Positions 53,486 to 63,346 of a DNA stretch of 64,000 nt are shown here, in pieces. The DNA lies in assembly GCF_030915485.1 (NCBI RefSeq), contig NZ_CP133266.1:4395107-4459106 (forward strand). Reading direction: 5' to 3'. The first letter of the stretch is position 1. The number at the start of each line of letters is the position of its first letter. The stretch is from Neobacillus sp. PS3-40. GTDB lineage: Bacteria > Bacillota > Bacilli > Bacillales > Cytobacillaceae. The position numbers were made by a program, and so were the translations under genes. The notes under the pieces were generated by a model. It did no database searches, had not been told where the DNA came from, and saw only the letters and a program-made list of their open reading frames with translations.

Positions 53486-53693
53486 TCAGGTTGTCGACAA
53501 AAAGCATTCCGAATTGGCCTATTTGGGTGCCTTTTGTCATTTTTACACTCTATTCTTCCTAAAACAGACCTCTACGAGGTAGTTTTTTATGCCATTTCGG
53601 GACTAACCCAAGTCCAGTTGGCCATCTTCTTTAAATACATGTCAGCAAAAGGAAGCATCGCCTGCATGGACAATTTTTTAAGACCCCTGAGAG

Positions 53694-53834
53694 TTGTCCA
53701 TCGAAAGTAAAAATGAGAAGATTGAAAACGCAATATTCAATGACGATTTTGTTGAAGAATTTGAAGCTGCAATAGCTGAAATAGATCCTGACGGAAGTTA
53801 TGACATTCGTTCCTCCGCCACTACTGAGGATTAG
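53694..53834 (+). pseudogene. Fragment of a PEP-utilising enzyme gene (PEP synthase / rifampin phosphotransferase)
   Basis: A 46-codon piece ends in DPDGSYDIRSSATTED and TAG. The text Y-D-V-R-S-S-A-T-A-E-D is the hallmark of the N-terminal nucleotide-binding domain of PEP synthase and rifampin phosphotransferase, and the preceding EEFEAAIAEID helix fits too. The rest of the gene is absent. It marks DNA loss between the two defence modules. Confidence 0.65.
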
Positions 53835-53994
53835 CACCGTTTTAATGGAATAGCCTTTTATAATCCATTTTCCAGCTATTTCAAATTTTTCAGTAAGTGA
53901 GGGCTATTCCTTTTTATTAAGTCTTGAAGAATGGCAATCTCTAAATCTATTTCACTAAATATTTTTTTAATTGATCATTCACTTATGAAAGTTT

Positions 53995-54188
53995 CTTTGT
54001 TTTTAGAGGACAAAACTCTACTCCAGTGCACATTTCATCGTATTTTCCTCCTTTATACTCTTTAACCCAACGATTGAGCATATTGGGGCATAGCTCATAT
54101 CGACGTGTTACTATTGCAGTATTTCGGTTTCTATTGCTTTCTTTGAAATTTGTATATTAAATTTTTTTGGATGTTTAATACGTTTCAT
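53995..54188 (-). pseudogene. Remnant of an IS3-family transposase OrfA
   Basis: On the minus strand from ATG 54188, MKRIKHPKKFNIQISKKAIET is followed by a frame break and then AIVTRRYELCPNMLNRWVKE and GGKYDE. This is the helix-turn-helix OrfA of IS3-type elements (typical R-R-Y-E-L-N-P-N-T-x-x-R-W). OrfB is missing. It suggests past insertion-sequence activity at this junction. Confidence 0.65.
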
Positions 54189-54603
54189 GATGTCAGCTCT
54201 AATTAACTATTATAAAATAATTTAATTATAGCTGTACAAGTTCATTTCGGGGTTAATGAGCTTCAGCTTCATGAAATGGCAAAATTACTTGAACGAGTTT
54301 GACTAAACTAAACACATTTACCTTCTCCGTCTTTCCTGTTTATTTTCGTTTGTGTAAATCCCCTTTCCACAAGGTATCCTCTTTAAAATTAACGCTATCT
54401 ACTTTTGACTTCCGGGCTTTTGATTACTTTGAAATAGCTAATTAAAAAGCTATTTCAAATATATATTAACAAATCAGAGAAAAAGAATTTGAACTAAATT
54501 GGGTATTTTTTCAAAAATTAGCTAGATTAGCCTTTCCGATATGATAAAATGATAGCATACAAATACTGGAGAAGTATCTCCAGCAGAAGAAGGAGAGATT
54601 AAC

Positions 54604-55473
54604 TTGGGTTTTGGGCAACATCAGAGTTTCTATTTAAGAACCTATTGGTTAAGGAAAGCCATCCAACAAATTAATATAAATAACAGATTCTTTTATGAAA
54701 AAAATGCATCAGAGTTGATCGGTTTAGGTTCAAATATGGTGAACTCATTAAAGCATTGGATTGTTGCAGCTGATATTTGTGAAACAGATAAGCGCGAAGG
54801 TGATCACAAAGTGATTCATCAAAAATCTCAATTTGGGGAGATTTTTGATATTTATGACCCTTACATTGAATTAAATGATACTGCTAGCATTATTCATTAC
54901 CATCTAGTGGATGATAAGGAGCCGTGTACCACATGGTATTGGTTTTTTAATGAATATGACAAAGCTTCCTTCGAAAGAGATGAAGCATTAAATGATTATA
55001 TTTCATGGCTGAATAAAAGCTACAATTCCAAAACTTCAACAAATACTTTGGAAAGAGACTTAGATTGCCTACTTAAGCAATATTATTCCAAAAATAAATC
55101 AAGTGATCCTGAGGAAGTTATACAAAGTCCACTTGCATCACTTAATCTATTAGTTGAAAAGAATGCTAGATTGTTTAAGAGATCTCCTAATTATGAAGAA
55201 ATAGGCTTAACTGCACTTATGTATGTATTGTTGAAATATAATCAATCTGAAGTTTCGATTAATGAAATCGAAAAAAATAAAAATTTGTGGGGGAAAGTGT
55301 TTAATTTAAATAGAAGCGAAATAGTAAATGCGATTGACCAACTTGCTTCTATATCAAAATACCCACTTGAATTTGACAGGACAAATAGTTTGGATTTGGT
55401 TAGAGTAAAACAAATAGATCCTATACTGTTTTTGAAAGAAGAGTATATAAAGAAAGCAAGGTCATTAAAATGA
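54604..55473 (+). CDS. sspB: DUF4007 protein, SspB-like phosphorothioation component
   Basis: A 289-aa protein of the DUF4007 family, recognisable from GFGQHQSFYLRTYWLRKA, ELIGLGSNMVNSLKHWI and the INEIEKNKNLW helix. In the Ssp systems, SspB (a DUF4007 protein) is the nickase that opens a DNA strand for sulfur insertion together with SspC and SspD. The identity is by family and by the order DUF4007-ATPase-PAPS reductase; I recall that order from published work but cannot check homology here. TTG 54604 follows GAAGGAGAGA. Its stop overlaps the ATPase start by four bases, so the proteins are made together. Confidence 0.78.
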   Translation: MGFGQHQSFYLRTYWLRKAIQQININNRFFYEKNASELIGLGSNMVNSLKHWIVAADICETDKREGDHKVIHQKSQFGEIFDIYDPYIELNDTASIIHYHLVDDKEPCTTWYWFFNEYDKASFERDEALNDYISWLNKSYNSKTSTNTLERDLDCLLKQYYSKNKSSDPEEVIQSPLASLNLLVEKNARLFKRSPNYEEIGLTALMYVLLKYNQSEVSINEIEKNKNLWGKVFNLNRSEIVNAIDQLASISKYPLEFDRTNSLDLVRVKQIDPILFLKEEYIKKARSLK

Positions 55474-58400
55474 TTTCTTTAAAAAATAAATTTAAAACAA
55501 GCGTAAATATTAAACTTGATTTAGGTAGTGATTGGATACAAGAGAGGTATATTCCAACACCAACACATTTAGAAAGTTTAACAGGGATATTAGAAGGCTT
55601 CTTAAATCAAGGTAAAAAGTCTCATATTATTGTTGGATCTTACGGATCAGGAAAATCTATGATCGGAACATTGATCTCTAATTTAGTTTCAAAAAATGTT
55701 TTTGATGACACAGTAGATCAATTAATTGAAAAGTTTGATAAAGTAAATACAGAAGAAAACGTAACAATTGAACTACTTAAAAGGATAAAAGGAAACAATA
55801 GAAGATATATTCCTGTTGTGATCAATGGAAAGCAAGGAAGATTTCGAGAAGCTGTAATCTCTTCTATACACAAATCCATTAAAAAAGAAAAGTTAGGATT
55901 TGATTTTACTCTTCCATCTGTTGCGGATGAAATCAAATCTAAAATACTATTATGGAAAGAAAGTTACAGAGAAACATTTGATACTTTTTCTCAATTGTTG
56001 AAAAAATATAATTGGAATATAAATGGATTTTTAAATGACATTGAGGAATATGATTCTGAAGCAATTAAGTGGTTCAATCAAATTTACCCGACGTTAACTG
56101 CTGGTGCAGAATTTTCATTATCATATAATCTCGACATTACAGATCATTTGACGTATATACTAAATAAACTTGACGAAATAGGGTATGGTATCTTTTTAGT
56201 TTACGATGAATTCGGAAGATTTTTACAAAGTGTAGATAAGTATGAGACAGTTGAAGTAATGCAAGATATTCAGGATATTGCAGAATTGGCAGATCACCAT
56301 AATATTGGAAATTTTAGTGTTTTATTGATTACCCACAGAAATTTAAAACAATATTTCATGAGTTTTGGTGAGGAATTACAACATGAGTTTCAACGTATAC
56401 AAGGACGTTTTAGAATTTATCACACTCATAGTGACCCAGCTACATTCATTAGAATTTCTAGTCAGGTTACAGAGGATTATAGAAGGAAATGGAATCATGA
56501 ATATAGGTTCGAAAAAGAAATAATTAAATACAATTTATTTCCAGAGCTAAATGGTAGAGAAAAAAAAGCAATAATAGTAGAGAGCTCTTTCCCACTACAT
56601 CCAGTAACAATGTTTACTCTTCCAAGATTGGCTAATGCGGTTGCACAAAATGAGAGAACTTTGTTTACTTTCTTAGAAAGTAATGAGAATGGTGGATTGA
56701 AAAAATATTTTGAAGAAGAAGGAACATGGTACTACGCACATAATTTATTTGACTATTTTGAGCCAGCTTTTCAAGAATTTATGAATGAATCGTTAGTAGG
56801 AAAGTCTTATTACAGGTATTTAAGAGTAAAAAAAAGGATAAGTAATTCTTCGACAGCTAATAATGAATTGTCGCTTTTAAAACTAATTACGCTCTGGGAT
56901 ATTGCTAACATTAACAATAATTGTAAGCTCAATAAGGAATTTATGTCCTTTGCTCTAAAATGGGATATAAGTAAACTTAATAAAATAATTGATATTCTAG
57001 TAAACAAAAAACTAATAAGATACAGGTACTTTGATGATAATTGGGAAATATTCGAAGGAAGCAGTATAGATATCAATAAAAAGTTAGTAGAAATTAATGA
57101 TAATGGAATAGATAATAAACAAAAGTTAGACATATTAAGCACCGTTTTGGATAATAGGTATGCCTATCCTAAAAGGTATAACGATGAGAAAAATATGATT
57201 AGGTTTGCCACGATTTACCCTATTTATGCTAGTGATCTTGAGGGAAATAAGGTAAATGAATATAAAGATTCTGATTTGAATATTTTTTATGTTATACCAG
57301 ATAAAGAAGTTGAAGATATAAAGAAAACGATTATTGAATTAAGCCAAAAGAGTAACAGAAATTTGTATGTGTTACCTTATCAAAATTTATTTAATTTAGA
57401 TGAGAATTTATCAAAACTTGTCTCAATCGAAAAGTTGCAAGAAGATAAGTATTTCCTAAATGAAGATTCAATTGTGGAAGAAGAATTATTAAAAATAAAG
57501 GAAAATATCCTATTTATTATTAAAGAAATATTTGAACCAATAACTCAATTTCAAAAGGCTTACTGGTATTATAATGGGAAAGATTTAAAGGTTAAAAGTA
57601 GAATTTCTTTAAGTGAAAACTTATCTAAAATTATGGAGGGGATTTTTGATAAAACTCCCGTTATAAACAATGAATCTTTTAATCGGAGAAAGATTTCTAA
57701 ACCTCAGTTAAAAGCAGCTAAAGAGGTTGTCGACACAATAATAGATTGTAATAGCAATGAGAATGATTTAAAAGGGCCTTCTAAATTAATATACGCTTCA
57801 GTTGTTAGGAATAACAAAATAAATGAGTACGGTGAAAAAGAAGAAATATCGGCACTAAGAATAGAACTAATGAAACAAATTAATTTAGGTAAAGGTGATT
57901 TTACCACCCTCTTAGATGTATTTATGAGTGAGCCTTTTGGTATAAGAGAGCCCAATATACCAATTTTACTTACTGCCATTCTAAAAAACGAATGGAGATA
58001 TCTGGTATTTTATCATAAAGATGGTTCATATATTAATGATTTAGATGGGGACATTTTATACGATAGAATGTTGGATAAACCCGAGAACTATTCTTTCTCT
58101 TACCAGTCCCTTGATTATAAGCACAATGAATTTATTAAATTAATTGATGACTGTTTTGTCTCATATTCAGATGATAAAGATTCATCCTATCATCCAGCTA
58201 TTCGAGTAAATAGAATGTTATCTAGATGGTTTAGAAGCCTACCTAAGATAACGCAGAAAACCAATAAGTTATCTGATAATGCTTTGTTATTTAAGCAGTT
58301 AATTAAGAAAGGCGAATTTGAACCAGATTCTGCTATTGATGTATTGTATGGGCTAGAATTTGATACAAGTTCTATAAAATTAATTAAAAGTGAAAGTGAA

Positions 58401-58880
58401 AAATACTACAACGACCATAAAAAATTAATAGAAACGACAATTTTTCAATTAAAAGACGTTAAAAATTTTGATGAATTATTTAGCTTAGCACAAGATATGA
58501 GTGAACTAGTAAAAATTAATAATAAGTTATATAACCTTATTTTGAAATCGGATAAGGAGAATTGGGTTAATAAATTAGCCCTTGAGTTGGTAGGGGTTAA
58601 AAGAGAAGAATGGTCTGATGCAACTAATGAAGTATTTTTTAAAACAATTTCTTCACTAATTGAATGTGATAATAGTACTGAGCTGCAAAAAGAATATTAC
58701 GAAGTTCAAATTGAAAATAAAACCATGGCAATACCTAAAGTTAATCTTTCATCAAAGGGAAAAATTATCTACTCGAACATAAAAACTGATCTAGGATTGA
58801 TGGCTAGAAAACTTCCAAAAGAAGAAATTAAAGCACTGTTATATAAACTTCTAATAGATTATTATGATGAAAACAGATAA
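55470..58880 (+). CDS. sspC: Large P-loop ATPase, SspC-like
   Basis: An 1136-aa protein with an N-terminal AAA/STAND-type ATPase. Walker A is GSYGSGKS (56-63) and Walker B is GIFLVYDEFG (240-249, DE at 246-247). A sensor-like NFSVLLITHRNL and an arginine-rich RIQGRFR follow. The remaining 800 residues are helical, without motifs I recognise. In the Ssp module SspC is the ATPase that works with SspB and SspD; BrxC/PglY ATPases of BREX are alternative relatives of similar size. It overlaps sspB by four bases and lies 17 bases before the PAPS-reductase-like gene. Confidence 0.75.
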   Translation: MISLKNKFKTSVNIKLDLGSDWIQERYIPTPTHLESLTGILEGFLNQGKKSHIIVGSYGSGKSMIGTLISNLVSKNVFDDTVDQLIEKFDKVNTEENVTIELLKRIKGNNRRYIPVVINGKQGRFREAVISSIHKSIKKEKLGFDFTLPSVADEIKSKILLWKESYRETFDTFSQLLKKYNWNINGFLNDIEEYDSEAIKWFNQIYPTLTAGAEFSLSYNLDITDHLTYILNKLDEIGYGIFLVYDEFGRFLQSVDKYETVEVMQDIQDIAELADHHNIGNFSVLLITHRNLKQYFMSFGEELQHEFQRIQGRFRIYHTHSDPATFIRISSQVTEDYRRKWNHEYRFEKEIIKYNLFPELNGREKKAIIVESSFPLHPVTMFTLPRLANAVAQNERTLFTFLESNENGGLKKYFEEEGTWYYAHNLFDYFEPAFQEFMNESLVGKSYYRYLRVKKRISNSSTANNELSLLKLITLWDIANINNNCKLNKEFMSFALKWDISKLNKIIDILVNKKLIRYRYFDDNWEIFEGSSIDINKKLVEINDNGIDNKQKLDILSTVLDNRYAYPKRYNDEKNMIRFATIYPIYASDLEGNKVNEYKDSDLNIFYVIPDKEVEDIKKTIIELSQKSNRNLYVLPYQNLFNLDENLSKLVSIEKLQEDKYFLNEDSIVEEELLKIKENILFIIKEIFEPITQFQKAYWYYNGKDLKVKSRISLSENLSKIMEGIFDKTPVINNESFNRRKISKPQLKAAKEVVDTIIDCNSNENDLKGPSKLIYASVVRNNKINEYGEKEEISALRIELMKQINLGKGDFTTLLDVFMSEPFGIREPNIPILLTAILKNEWRYLVFYHKDGSYINDLDGDILYDRMLDKPENYSFSYQSLDYKHNEFIKLIDDCFVSYSDDKDSSYHPAIRVNRMLSRWFRSLPKITQKTNKLSDNALLFKQLIKKGEFEPDSAIDVLYGLEFDTSSIKLIKSESEKYYNDHKKLIETTIFQLKDVKNFDELFSLAQDMSELVKINNKLYNLILKSDKENWVNKLALELVGVKREEWSDATNEVFFKTISSLIECDNSTELQKEYYEVQIENKTMAIPKVNLSSKGKIIYSNIKTDLGLMARKLPKEEIKALLYKLLIDYYDENR

Positions 58881-58897
58881 CCAAAAGGGGTGGTTTG

Positions 58898-59713
58898 GTG
58901 TACGGGAGAGAACCTGTTTATATAGCAATGTTTAGTGGGGGTGCAGCAAGTTCATATGTTGCATATTTAATGGTACAAAAGCATGGAAAAGAAAATTCAA
59001 AGTTATTTTTTACAGATACCCTATGGGAGCATGAAGATAATAAAAGATTTATGTTTGAAGTGGCTGAGGAAATTGGAATTGAAATAGAAACGGTGAGAGA
59101 CGGAAGAACACCAGAAGAGGTTTTTGAAGAAACTCGTTTTCTTGGAAACTCGAGATTGGCTAAATGTTCTTCAGATTTAAAAGTACGCCAAACAATGTTG
59201 TATCTTGAAGAATTACGTAGCAATGGCTTTGAACCAGTTCTATATTTTGGAATTGGAAAACATGAGAAACGTAGAAGAGAGAGTTTAGAAGCACTCTATA
59301 ATCACTTTTTATTGCCTCGTGATGGAGAAGAACAACCAGTAAAAACGGTGTTCCCTTTGTATGAAAGTAATATTTCAGATGACGAAATAAAGAAAATAAT
59401 TACAGTGGATTGGAAGATTAGTCTTCCTGAAATGTATCATTTAGGATTCTCCCATGCCAACTGTGGTGGGCGTTGCGTGCGAGGTGGATTTAATCATTAC
59501 AAACACTTATACGAAACATGGCCAAGTGTTTATATTGAACAGGAAGAAATGGAGAAAAGATTAAGAAAGCAACTAGGTGATGTTACTATACTTAAAAGGG
59601 ATGGAAAACCTTTTACTTTAGAAGAATATAGGAAAGAATTAGATACAGATTCTGAAATTGCAAAAAAGCTTGTTGAAGAAAATGATGTACCTTGTGTATG
59701 TCATTATTCATAA
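58898..59713 (+). CDS. sspD: PAPS-reductase-like sulfurtransferase, SspD-like
   Basis: A 271-aa ATP-pyrophosphatase of the PAPS reductase/DndC group. The PP-loop is SGGAASS (13-19), and five cysteines could carry sulfur or a cluster: C90 (RLAKCSSD), C189 and C193 (ANCGGRCVRGG), C266 and C268 (PCVCHYS). In phosphorothioation, DndC and SspD adenylate DNA phosphate and pass sulfur. GTG 58898 follows AAAAGGGGTGG by seven bases; TTG 58895 is an alternative. It closes the first transcription unit, since a terminator follows at 59768. A similar protein (BrxP) occurs in type 4 BREX, which I consider less likely. Confidence 0.8.
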   Translation: MYGREPVYIAMFSGGAASSYVAYLMVQKHGKENSKLFFTDTLWEHEDNKRFMFEVAEEIGIEIETVRDGRTPEEVFEETRFLGNSRLAKCSSDLKVRQTMLYLEELRSNGFEPVLYFGIGKHEKRRRESLEALYNHFLLPRDGEEQPVKTVFPLYESNISDDEIKKIITVDWKISLPEMYHLGFSHANCGGRCVRGGFNHYKHLYETWPSVYIEQEEMEKRLRKQLGDVTILKRDGKPFTLEEYRKELDTDSEIAKKLVEENDVPCVCHYS

Positions 59714-59767
59714 TTAAGTCTGTGAATTTAATCAAATTGTTATAATAATAAAGATATCTACACGAGT

Positions 59768-59806
59768 AGAAGGGTGTTAAATCATTATGGATTTAACACT
59801 CTTTTC
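59768..59806 (+). terminator. Rho-independent terminator between sspBCD-like and sspFGH-like units
   Basis: AGGGTGTTAAATC pairs with GATTTAACACTCT and is followed by TTTTCATTT. It suggests that the two units are transcribed separately. Confidence 0.8.
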
Positions 59807-59969
59807 ATTTATAAATTAATGATACCGAATTCTATTATTTAAAAATTCCAAACAACGGGTCTTTTTTTTGCCATTAATGGAAAATATATCTTTTAAATTA
59901 TTCATCTATGTTAAAATATGGTTATGTAAGATTAATTACTTAATAGTATATGGTCTAGGGGGCTCTAAA

Positions 59970-61811
59970 ATGTCAACGAATAAGTCAAATTGGGTTAATT
60001 TTCTTAGGCAATATGGACCGATACCAAGAAACGATAATATGTACGATGAAGCAATACAGCGGTCAATTAATAAAAAAGGCATAGAACCTATTAAAATTGA
60101 ACCAGAATACTTATCTGACCTAATAGATAATTTTAAATCGGATTACCCTAAATCAATTATTTTAACAGGAACTGCCGGTGACGGTAAGACATTCTATTGT
60201 AGAGAAGTATGGTTTGCTTTGGGTGGTTCAAAAGAAGTTTGGGACAATGGAGATACCATAAAGATACTAGAACAGAAGAGCCAAACACTTCATTTTATTA
60301 AAGATTTAAGTGAATTATCGGAGTCAGATAGAAATATTATTAGTGAACTTGCAGACTCAATAAAAAATCCAGGAAGAAAAGGATTCCTTGTTGCTGCAAA
60401 CGATGGCCAACTAATTGAGGCATGGAAAAAGGCTCCCTATACTTATAATGTAAAAGAGGTTACAAATGTTATAGAAGATTTACTAGTAAATGAACGACTG
60501 GAAAAGGATGGTTATAATTTGCAGCTGATAAATTTAAGTAGAACTAATTCAGCTAAAATATTTCCTAAGTTAGTCAAGTCGGTTATAGAAAATTCCGGTT
60601 GGAATGAGTGCGGAAATTGCTCATATAAAGATAATAAATCGATAGAAAATAGATGTCCAATTTGGGAAAATAAAAAGCGTTTGGAAGGAATGGATGATGC
60701 TCATGTCCTTCAAGAAAGACTAACTAATTTATTAGAATTATGTGAACTGAATGAAGTGCATATACCTATCAGGCATTTATTGTTATTAGTTTCTAACATG
60801 TTACTTGGACATCCTGAAGCAAAGGACAAGCTATTGAGTTGTAATCAAGTATCAAAAATTCTTGGAAATAACACAGCTTCAAATACAAGTATCTATAGAA
60901 ATATATTTGGAGAAAACTTAAGTGATCGTAGAAGAGAGCAAACAGATATATTTTCTATACTTAATCGTTTTGGTATCGGAACTGAGAGTAATAATTTTAT
61001 CGATAACATTCTAATTTTTGGAGAAGATGATCCTGAATTGTACGATTTATACAATAAGTATATGCTTTCAGATAAATATTACGGTTCTGATGAAACATTT
61101 AGAGCGGAGCAAAAATCGTATCTCGAAGGCGAAGTAGATAAGGAAGAAAGTGATGAGTTTTTAAATAGACTACGAGCACAAAGGCAAAGATTATTCTTTA
61201 CGGTGGATTCAAACGACTTGGAAGAAATTCGTATTTGGGATTTAACTACATTTAAATATGCAGGTGAATTTCTTGAGAATGTTTACCGTAGGCTAATTAA
61301 TGACAAAAGGGTTCAGCCTAAAATTCTATCGAGATTAGTAAAAGGTATAAATCGTATATCTACTGGATTACTCACAAAGGATAGTGACTGTATTTTTCTC
61401 TCCACTTCCGGTAGTCACTCACAATCAAAAATTAGCAGAGTATTTGAATCGAAAATTTCAGTCAGACCTTATAGAGGAGAGTATGTAGATATAACTCTAA
61501 TAAATGGAAAACCTCTATTTCATGTAAATATGTCTCTAAGCGATGAGATAAAACCAGTAAACCTCAATTTACATTTAGTTAGATATGAATTTATTTCTAG
61601 AGTTGCTGAAGGTGAGCTACCTGGTAGTTTTTCTCGTGAATGTTATGAGGATTTACTAGCATTTAAAAGTAGATTAATAAAACAACTTGAAGTTCGAAGA
61701 ACAATAGAAGGATATTATGAAACAGACCAAGATCGTTTTATATTAGAGCTTCTTCGTATTAATTCTGAAGGTATGCTGTATAGTCGTCAAGTGGAGGTTG
61801 ATTTTGAATGA
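59970..61811 (+). CDS. sspF: P-loop protein with Cys cluster, SspF-like
   Basis: A 613-aa protein. ATG 59970 follows AGGGGG by seven bases; the upstream frame from 59868 lacks a site. Walker A is GTAGDGKT (67-74) and the next strands fit an AAA-type fold. A cluster CGNCSYKD...RCPIW (about 211-231) could bind zinc. The last 150 residues are probably DNA- or partner-binding. By position after the modification genes, and together with the next two genes, it matches SspF of the sspBCD-sspFGH cassette. DptF of Dnd restriction is another P-loop relative. Overlaps the next gene by four bases. Confidence 0.62.
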   Translation: MSTNKSNWVNFLRQYGPIPRNDNMYDEAIQRSINKKGIEPIKIEPEYLSDLIDNFKSDYPKSIILTGTAGDGKTFYCREVWFALGGSKEVWDNGDTIKILEQKSQTLHFIKDLSELSESDRNIISELADSIKNPGRKGFLVAANDGQLIEAWKKAPYTYNVKEVTNVIEDLLVNERLEKDGYNLQLINLSRTNSAKIFPKLVKSVIENSGWNECGNCSYKDNKSIENRCPIWENKKRLEGMDDAHVLQERLTNLLELCELNEVHIPIRHLLLLVSNMLLGHPEAKDKLLSCNQVSKILGNNTASNTSIYRNIFGENLSDRRREQTDIFSILNRFGIGTESNNFIDNILIFGEDDPELYDLYNKYMLSDKYYGSDETFRAEQKSYLEGEVDKEESDEFLNRLRAQRQRLFFTVDSNDLEEIRIWDLTTFKYAGEFLENVYRRLINDKRVQPKILSRLVKGINRISTGLLTKDSDCIFLSTSGSHSQSKISRVFESKISVRPYRGEYVDITLINGKPLFHVNMSLSDEIKPVNLNLHLVRYEFISRVAEGELPGSFSRECYEDLLAFKSRLIKQLEVRRTIEGYYETDQDRFILELLRINSEGMLYSRQVEVDFE

Positions 61812-63346
61812 TGGAAAGATTAGCACGTCCTAATGGTATAGATTCTCCTAGAATGTGGGTGGATGAAGCCATATGGGGACATCGTTTATATGATGAGCAA
61901 ACACCATGGCTATGCATGATGGAATTCTTAAATGTACTTCAATCAGAATATAAAGATGGAAGGGCATTTCAAGAAATCAGTTATAACACTTTGAGATATG
62001 CTGCCCATTCCAGAATGTACCTTAGGAATATTTTGTTTAATAATCCACAAATGCAAATTATCGAGAACGACTTTTCAAATGACAATAATGCTCAATGGAG
62101 AAAATGGATTGAGGTAATGAACGAAAATAGAGGTGGAATGACCTCCGCCGATTTTTCTTATCTAAAGAAGTGTATTCCCGACTTTAAAGATTTTGTTGAT
62201 ATAGTAAAATTTTTACAATCGACAACCATTGAGGGTGAAAATAACAAAAGATGGAGCTCACAATTTATTTTTCCATATGGTCCTGATTGCTTATATGAGG
62301 ATTTAAGAGTAACAGGTACCAATATAAGTAACGATAGACGATTTTTCGGAAGAACTGGTGAATTATTATATTTAATGATATCAAGGAGTAATAGAAAAAA
62401 AGAAATTCTAGTTTATCTTAAAGAAAAGATATTAGATGGGAAATCACCTTTTAACAAACTTGTTTCAAAACTTCAGCCTAAGGATGAACATTTTGAAGGA
62501 AATAGAAGAGAAGGAGGATATTTGCCATTTGAAAAACTTCCTGAATATGATTTGTTATCTGAGGATTGGATAAATTTATTTAACTGTAAGATGCCTAATT
62601 TTGATGTTTTCCCTTACTTGATAAATATAACAGGTTTACACCTGTTAATTTATTTACTTAATCGATCAAAAGAAATATTAAGGGATTCGAAGAAAACAAC
62701 TTTTGTTTTAGAGATTATATCACCACAAAAAACAATTGTACGTGACCTTGCTTCTGATTCATATACAGAAAACAATAATCGGTCAAAACAGGCTGTGGAA
62801 GAATATGTTTTATGTTTAAAAAATTCAGATGCTTGGAAACAGATTGAATTATCAGATGATGCATATGAGGCTGCTAAAGGATTAATAGAAAAAGAATTTA
62901 ACTGGAAAGATATGGATAAAACAAATTCTACCACTCCTGACGCATTACTAAAGGAGTTTTCTAAAAGTGTGGCTACAAGACATAAGCAACATGTGCAGAA
63001 TTTCCATAGGGTTTGGGGAAAAGAAATTGGATTAGTTTCAAAACGCAGCAGTAGAAGGTTAAGATATGCTCCTACTGATACATTTTTAAAGACATTAGTT
63101 CTTAGTAATGTGGAAAGTAAGATGGAGTTTCAAGAGTTTTTAGAGTGCTTATATGAAAAATATGGTTTCATAATAGGAGATCGTCAAGCTGGAATGTTGT
63201 TTAAGGAAGGAGATGCAGATCAGGAACCATTTTCTGAAAATGCAATAAGACTAGAAGAAAGGCTCTCTAGCATGGGACTTCTAAAGAGATTATCTGATGC
63301 ATGTGCATATGTTGAAAATCCATATAAAGAGGAGGATATAAGATGA
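61808..63346 (+). CDS. sspG: Helical protein of the restriction unit, SspG-like
   Basis: A 512-aa soluble protein without signal peptide or membrane segment. Readable segments are RMWVDEAIWGHRLYDEQTPW near the start, NGGM-like MNENRGGMTSADFSYLKK, a conserved-looking FGRTGELLYLMISRS and a basic C-terminal RHKQHVQNFHRVWGKEIG. No catalytic motif is obvious. It is coupled by four-base overlaps to genes on both sides (ATGA at 61808 and at 63343), so it is part of a complex made in fixed ratio. Position matches SspG (or DptG) of phosphorothioation-linked restriction. The assignment is by context only. Confidence 0.58.
   Translation: MMERLARPNGIDSPRMWVDEAIWGHRLYDEQTPWLCMMEFLNVLQSEYKDGRAFQEISYNTLRYAAHSRMYLRNILFNNPQMQIIENDFSNDNNAQWRKWIEVMNENRGGMTSADFSYLKKCIPDFKDFVDIVKFLQSTTIEGENNKRWSSQFIFPYGPDCLYEDLRVTGTNISNDRRFFGRTGELLYLMISRSNRKKEILVYLKEKILDGKSPFNKLVSKLQPKDEHFEGNRREGGYLPFEKLPEYDLLSEDWINLFNCKMPNFDVFPYLINITGLHLLIYLLNRSKEILRDSKKTTFVLEIISPQKTIVRDLASDSYTENNNRSKQAVEEYVLCLKNSDAWKQIELSDDAYEAAKGLIEKEFNWKDMDKTNSTTPDALLKEFSKSVATRHKQHVQNFHRVWGKEIGLVSKRSSRRLRYAPTDTFLKTLVLSNVESKMEFQEFLECLYEKYGFIIGDRQAGMLFKEGDADQEPFSENAIRLEERLSSMGLLKRLSDACAYVENPYKEEDIR

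Larger units (their letters stand above)
53389..54603. other. 1.2-kb junction of decayed sequence between defence modules
   Basis: Besides the PEP-synthase and IS3 fragments above, a short + strand tail (GVNELQLHEMAKLLERV, about 54230-54303) is readable. Nothing intact is present. The last 60 bases lead to the ribosome binding site GAAGGAGAGA of the DUF4007 gene. Confidence 0.55.

Noticed and set aside
54604..59713. BREX type 4 (which also has a PAPS-reductase-like protein and a large ATPase)
   Set aside because: No PglZ phosphatase or BrxL Lon-like gene is seen in the visible part, and the DUF4007 gene before the ATPase fits the Ssp order better. It is kept as an alternative because the locus runs off the window.
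59868..59969. 34-codon N-terminal extension of the SspF-like gene
   Set aside because: The upstream start has no ribosome binding site and the extension is hydrophobic nonsense; ATG 59970 has AGGGGG at the right distance.
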